A stretch of DNA of 64,000 nucleotides from Mya arenaria. Lineage: Eukaryota > Mollusca > Bivalvia > Myida > Myidae. This document shows positions 62,601 through 64,000 of the stretch, piece after piece. The translations under genes and the position numbers were made by a program. The stretch spans positions 34,977,756 to 35,041,755 of the forward strand of contig NC_069135.1 of assembly GCF_026914265.1 (NCBI RefSeq), given 5' to 3'. Within the stretch, counting starts at the first letter, position 1, and each line of letters opens with the position of its first letter. The notes beneath the pieces are model-generated. The model saw only the letters and a list, made by a program, of their open reading frames with translations, was not told the DNA's origin and ran no database searches.

Positions 62601-62857
62601 AATAAGTTTCGAGAAATTGGCCCCTGTACATCTCTGAGCTGAAGATTAACTGGAACCAGAAGGCTTAAGTATGAATCACTACTGATTTGTTCAAAATCAC
62701 AAAAACCTAATAATGTTGCTGTCTGTTTCAGGTATGGCTGAGCCTAGCAGACCAGTACATCTCTGAGCTGAAGATTAACTGGGATAGAACAGTGAAGTTT
62801 GCCTTCAACGAGAGGAGCAACCCGGATGACAACACACTCGGCATGCAGATTGTCAAG
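35580..62857 (+). CDS. TBC1D30: TBC1 domain family member 30, 5' part (five exons; continues beyond window)
   Basis: Join: 35580-35677, 38437-38651, 39801-39965, 59033-59160, 62732-62857, giving residues 1-244; phases 2, 1, 1, 0, 0 agree. The N-terminus (MSEEPILSHLFPIESPQ) is not conserved. SSIVDGLLSEIYD (about 38-51) and the basic coiled stretch AKLVRQLKRRERRMSKLQ, then NNCDIVTAFIQA, match the TBC1D30 family block before the catalytic domain. RIDTRMRFSLSP, DAMRAVARLPLGIPVEFRRK and VWLSLADQY open the TBC fold, and FNERSNPDDNTLGMQIVK is diagnostic for TBC1D30. TBC domains are Rab GTPase activators; TBC1D30 is reported to act on Rab8 near the cilium base. The catalytic Arg and Gln fingers lie in later exons outside the window. 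Intron 3 is 19 kb and intron 4 holds a broken copy of exon 5. Confidence 0.93.
36504..36566. repeat. Compound microsatellite GATG / GACG / TTTA
   Basis: GATG x3, then GACG x4, then about seven TTTA units in a row. In TBC1D30 intron 1. Confidence 0.9.
38347..38404. repeat. TBC1D30: 27-bp direct duplication near the exon 2 acceptor of TBC1D30
   Basis: The 27-bp segment starting ACTGTGATATCAAAAATATA occurs at 38347-38373 and 38378-38404, with a 4-bp spacer, 32 bp before exon 2. It falls in the region where a branch point would lie. Confidence 0.85.
38437..38651 (+). CDS. TBC1D30: TBC1D30 exon 2
   Basis: 215 bp, completing Arg33 to Tyr104 plus one base. It holds the conserved VDGLLSEIYD segment and a Ser/Asp/His-rich variable stretch. 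Acceptor CCTTTCAG, donor GTAGTA. Confidence 0.88.
39801..39965 (+). CDS. TBC1D30: TBC1D30 exon 3
   Basis: 165 bp, residues 105-159 plus one base. Basic helical stretch with QISAKLVRQLKRRERR and the family block NNCDIVTAF. Acceptor AACCTCAG, donor GTTAGT, which is the phase-1 junction needed for exon 4. Confidence 0.92.
41107..41397. repeat. 32-bp tandem repeat, nine copies
   Basis: Unit with GAATATGAGGGTTGCTGGGG then AGAGTCTTGTTT. Copies differ by single changes (GGGAAAAGTC in two copies, TTCAATATG in the last two). Open frames on the minus strand here are a product of the repeat. In TBC1D30 intron 3. Confidence 0.95.
41750..41965. mobile_element. Truncated miniature element, family A
   Basis: The right end is preserved (GGTCAATCTGTGAGAGTGCA then GTTTTAA, ending 41965) and the inner TTCATTCCAAGACAAAAAAT block matches the copy at 46665. 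The left end is missing or replaced by unrelated sequence. Confidence 0.6.
42780..43965. repeat. 44-bp tandem repeat, about 27 copies in two subfamilies
   Basis: Unit TTTATGACTGTTGG-TTTCAGATGTGAC-TTTTCAGTAGTCACTAC on the left. From about 43660 a second form takes over (TTTTAAATGCGACATTTAAG, then TACACACTACATTATGACTG), repeated five times almost identically. A third local form has TTAAGGATGGTTGGGGTATC (43084-43260). In TBC1D30 intron 3. Confidence 0.95.
44197..46443. mobile_element. TIR element with about fourteen 145-bp tandem units (ATGCCCCCC ends)
   Basis: Left ATGCCCCCCTTCG (44197), right GGGGGGGCAT (46411-46420) then AATGTTTGACAAACATCTCT. A GGTC simple repeat (about 44243-44266) lies inside the left end. 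Core units: GTGATAACTCAACAATGCC, CATGGCCCTCAAACTTGACA, GGTTGGGCCTGACCAGTAGA, GGTCAAGGTCACAGTGACC. Minus-strand frames across it mirror the repeat. In TBC1D30 intron 3. Confidence 0.87.
46665..46973. mobile_element. Miniature inverted-repeat element, family A, copy 3 (309 bp)
   Basis: TTAAAGCTGCAGTCTTGACT at the left and ATCTGTAAGAGTGCAGCTTTAA-type right end. Shares CATTTTCCAGACATTTACGC and TCATTCCAAGACAAAA with the other copies. In TBC1D30 intron 3. Confidence 0.82.
46974..50856. other. TBC1D30: Intron 3 of TBC1D30, no further feature recognised
   Basis: AT-rich intronic sequence without a credible exon or long repeat. Short open frames (60-94 codons) have no domain-like pattern. Confidence 0.5.
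50857..54385. mobile_element. TIR element with about thirteen 181-bp tandem units (AGCTCTACTGG ends)
   Basis: Left AGCTCTACTGGCCAAAGGCC (50857), right CCAGTAGAG (54352-54360) followed by CATAGGCCCTTTTGGGCCTC. A GTCC/GGCC simple repeat (about 51261-51292) precedes the core. Units of 181 bp (GTATGG anchors at 51491, 51672, 51853) carry TGTATGGACAGATTTTAAAA, CACATGTGTTCCACATACCA, GGTCAAGGTCACACTTAGTG and GAGTGCTGCATATAAGGACA. The copies are very similar, so expansion is recent. In TBC1D30 intron 3. Confidence 0.87.
54386..56425. other. TBC1D30: Intron 3 of TBC1D30, no further feature recognised
   Basis: AT-rich intronic sequence. I see no exon, RNA or clear repeat in it. Confidence 0.5.
56426..57285. 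mobile_element. Possible element starting with a perfect GC hairpin
   Basis: TAGTCGGCGCCC (56426-56437), AGAA loop, GGGCGCCGACTA (56442-56453) is a perfect 12-bp stem in AT-rich surroundings. GCGCCGACTT recurs at 57272-57281 and could be the other end. The inner part has no repeat structure I can define. Confidence 0.4.
57788..58900. repeat. 112-bp tandem repeat (three copies) split by a transposon
   Basis: Copies at about 57788-57899, 57900-58015 and 58795-58900 share AACTTCAGACTATTGTA, GACATTTGCATCAAAATAAG and TTGAAATGGATATAAATAAC. The second and third copies are separated by the TIR element at 58022-58782. Confidence 0.85.
58022..58782. mobile_element. TIR element with about three 150-bp units (GCTCGACTATTCG ends)
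   Basis: Left GCTCGACTATTCG (58025-58037), right GGAATAGTCGAGC (58742-58754), followed by GTGACAGCTCTTGTTA. Core units have TTTGCGTACCACCTCAAATA, GGCTTTGAAACTTTGCACAC and TTATGCCCCTTTTTCGAC. Same family as the element starting at 62894. In TBC1D30 intron 3. Confidence 0.82.
59033..59160 (+). CDS. TBC1D30: TBC1D30 exon 4 (start of TBC domain)
   Basis: 128 bp, residues 160-202. RIDTRMRFSLSPQAG, FDQWKDAMRAVARLP, then GIPVEFRRK, the usual entry of a TBC domain. Acceptor ATATTTCAG, donor GTAACT. Confidence 0.93.
59825..60197. mobile_element. Miniature element, family B, copy 2 (373 bp, inverted)
   Basis: Begins TTAAAGATGCACTCTTAC and ends GAGTATCACTTAA. It matches the full length of 17311-17684 in reverse orientation, including GTTATACATGTGTATGTATT and TTCATCCTTTT/GATGAATAAATATC blocks. 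In TBC1D30 intron 4. Confidence 0.78.
60568..60937. mobile_element. Miniature inverted-repeat element, family A, copy 4 (370 bp)
   Basis: TTAAAGCTGCACTCTCACAG and CTGTAAGAGGGCAGCTTTAA ends. Interior shared with 15656 and 46665 (CAGACATTTACGCAAAAATT, TTTTGTCAGCATTCTTGTAT). In TBC1D30 intron 4. Confidence 0.86.
61165..61248 (+). pseudogene. TBC1D30: Diverged duplicate of the exon 5 / intron 4 junction segment, left piece
   Basis: AAGATTAACTGG (61166-61177), then AACCAGAAAGATTAGCTTGA and ATAATTGTTGCTC, align with 62642-62720 just before the true exon 5. It is the tail of a duplicated exon-5 fragment plus intron, cut by the hAT-like insertion at 61249. Confidence 0.65.
61249..62337 (+). mobile_element. 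hAT-like non-autonomous element with 7-bp target duplication (1089 bp)
   Basis: TIRs CAGGGCTCTTGCGAGG (left) and, inverted at the right, CAGGGCTCTCACTAGG. Flanked by GTTGCTC at 61242-61248 and 62338-62344. CAGGG-type ends and 7-8-bp duplications fit the hAT superfamily. No transposase frame. An internal palindrome GGGAGAAGTCACTTCTCCC lies near the right end. The target is the duplicated junction segment of TBC1D30 intron 4. Confidence 0.82.
62355..62378 (+). pseudogene. TBC1D30: Broken copy of TBC1D30 exon 5, first piece
   Basis: 24 bp that match the first 24 bp of exon 5 (62732-62755) with three differences, including a TAG that would stop translation. It is preceded by TGCTCTCTGTAAAAG, a decayed form of the true acceptor TGCTGTCTGTTTCAG. 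Confidence 0.8.
62379..62624. mobile_element. 246-bp miniature element inside the exon 5 copy
   Basis: Left GCCCCAATTTCTCGACACTT and right AAGTTTCGAGAAATTGGCCCC are imperfect inverted complements. AT-rich inside with no coding capacity. It sits exactly between the two halves of the duplicated exon 5 piece. Confidence 0.8.
62627..62653 (+). pseudogene. TBC1D30: Broken copy of TBC1D30 exon 5, second piece
   Basis: 27 bp identical to exon 5 positions 62756-62782 (TACATCTCTGAGCTGAAG through ACTGG). After that the sequence turns to AACCAGAAGG, shared with the left duplicate at 61178, not with the exon. Confidence 0.85.
62732..62857 (+). CDS. TBC1D30: TBC1D30 exon 5
   Basis: 126 bp, residues 203-244, VWLSLADQYISELKINWD through FNERSNPDD to QIVK. 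Acceptor CTGTTTCAG, donor GTTTGA. The next exon is beyond the window. Confidence 0.94.
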
Positions 62858-62893
62858 GTTTGATATGAACATTGTGTGGGTCACTGTTTTTAT

Positions 62894-64000
62894 TAGCTCG
62901 ACTATTCGAAGAATATGGAGAGCTATACTACTCACCCAAGCGTCAATGTCAGCATCGGCGTTGGCGTCGGCGTCACACCTTGGTTAAGGTTTTGTATGTA
63001 AGCAACTTTAAGTCATTATCTCAGTAAATACATCATGTATTGCATTGAAACTTTAGCTATGTATTCCCAACTATCTAACCTACTAAATTAAAGAAGTAAG
63101 ATAACTCTAGTTTGCATTGAATGCAAATAATGGGCCTTTATTATTTGACTTAGAAATTCTGGTTAAGGGTTTGCATGTAAGCACACATACAAATGTAGGT
63201 TAATTTCTCAGCAACTACTTGATTTTTTGCATTGAGACTTTAGACAATTGTACTCGACCATCTAACCTACTTAAATAACTCTTGATTGCATTTAATGCAA
63301 GTAATTGCCCTTTATTATTCGACTTAAAAATTCTGGTTAAGGTGTTGCATGTAAACACATTTAAGTCAATATCTCAGCAAATACATCATGTATTTCATTG
63401 AAACTTGATATGTATTCCCAACTATCTTACCTACTAATTTAATATAATGCAAATTATGGGCCTTTATTATTTGACTTAGAAATTCTGGTTAAGGTTTTGC
63501 ATGTAAGCACACATAGGTTAATATCTCAGCAACTACTTCATGTATTGCATTTAGACTTTATACAATGGTACTTAACCATCCAATCTACTTAAATAACCAA
63601 GTAAGGTATCTCTAGTTTGCATTTAATTCAAATGATGGCCCTTTTTTATTTGACATTGAAATTCAAATACATCATGTATTGCATTGAAACTTCATACACA
63701 GGCTCCCAACCATTCAACCTTCTTAATTAATCAGGAAAGATAACTCTATCTTGCCTATTATATAATTTTTGCCCCTTTATTATGCCACTTAGAAATTATG
63801 GTTAAAGTTTTGCATGTAAGCAAACATAGGTTAATATCTTGGCAACTACTTCATGTATTTCATTGAGACTTTATACAATGGTACTCAAACCCAACCTACT
63901 TGAATATCCAAGTTAGATAACTGTATTTTGCAAATAATGGCCCTTTATTATTGGACTTAGAAATTTTGGTTTAAATTTTGCATGTAAGCACATTAATGAT
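62894..64000. mobile_element. TIR element with tandem core, cut by the window edge
   Basis: Left AGCTCGACTATTCG (62894-62907), the same end as at 58022. A GGCGTC simple repeat (about 62956-62973) follows, then at least six diverged units of 110-180 bp with GTTAAGGTTTTGCATGTAAG, ATATCTCAGCAACTAC, GCATTGAAACTTTA and GGCCTTTATTATTTGACTTA. The matching right end (CGAATAGTCGAGC) is not reached. Starts 37 bp after TBC1D30 exon 5. Confidence 0.78.

Overview
This window looks like nuclear DNA from a metazoan, most likely a bivalve mollusc. The basis is AT-rich DNA, genes split by GT-AG introns into small exons, a tRNA-derived SINE, and many repeats of the molluscan kind with terminal inverted repeats (TIRs) and tandem cores. 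No prokaryotic operon, CRISPR array, rRNA gene or intact tRNA gene is visible. The species cannot be named from the sequence alone.

Four protein-coding genes can be rebuilt exon by exon. They form two head-to-head pairs. (1) An ankyrin-repeat protein of about 548 residues lies on the minus strand (start 19382, stop 11681, nine coding exons). Its repeats mostly occupy one exon each and are followed by a long acidic tail. (2) An EF-hand calcium-binding protein of the calexcitin / sarcoplasmic calcium-binding type, 243 residues, lies on the plus strand (20960 to 26245, seven coding exons). One of its introns needs a GA donor and another a GC donor. (3) TXNL4B (Dim2), a 150-residue thioredoxin-fold splicing-related protein, lies on the minus strand (35336 to 28743, three exons). 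(4) The 5' part of TBC1D30, a Rab GTPase-activating protein, lies on the plus strand from 35580. Five exons (244 residues) are present and the rest of the TBC domain is beyond the right edge. The TXNL4B and TBC1D30 start codons are only 243 bp apart, so a shared bidirectional promoter is likely.

Layout: 1-2374 is a 56-bp satellite. 2375-2995 is a dispersed repeat. 3297-7479 is a 34-bp minisatellite that stays open in many frames on both strands. 7480-11680 is non-coding with one TIR/tandem-type repeat. 11681-20959 is the ankyrin gene and its divergent upstream region. 20960-26245 is the EF-hand gene. 26246-28742 is intergenic. 28743-35336 is TXNL4B. 35580-64000 is TBC1D30, mostly introns loaded with repeats, including a 19-kb intron 3.

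The most interesting signal lies in the repeats. At least six otherwise dissimilar elements share one plan: short TIRs, a GC-rich simple repeat just inside one end, and a core of tandem 110-180-bp units that in most families carry a (T)GAAACTT-like motif. Intron 4 of TBC1D30 also records a nested history: a duplicated intron-end/exon-5 segment was later broken by a hAT-like element with a 7-bp target duplication and by a 246-bp miniature element.
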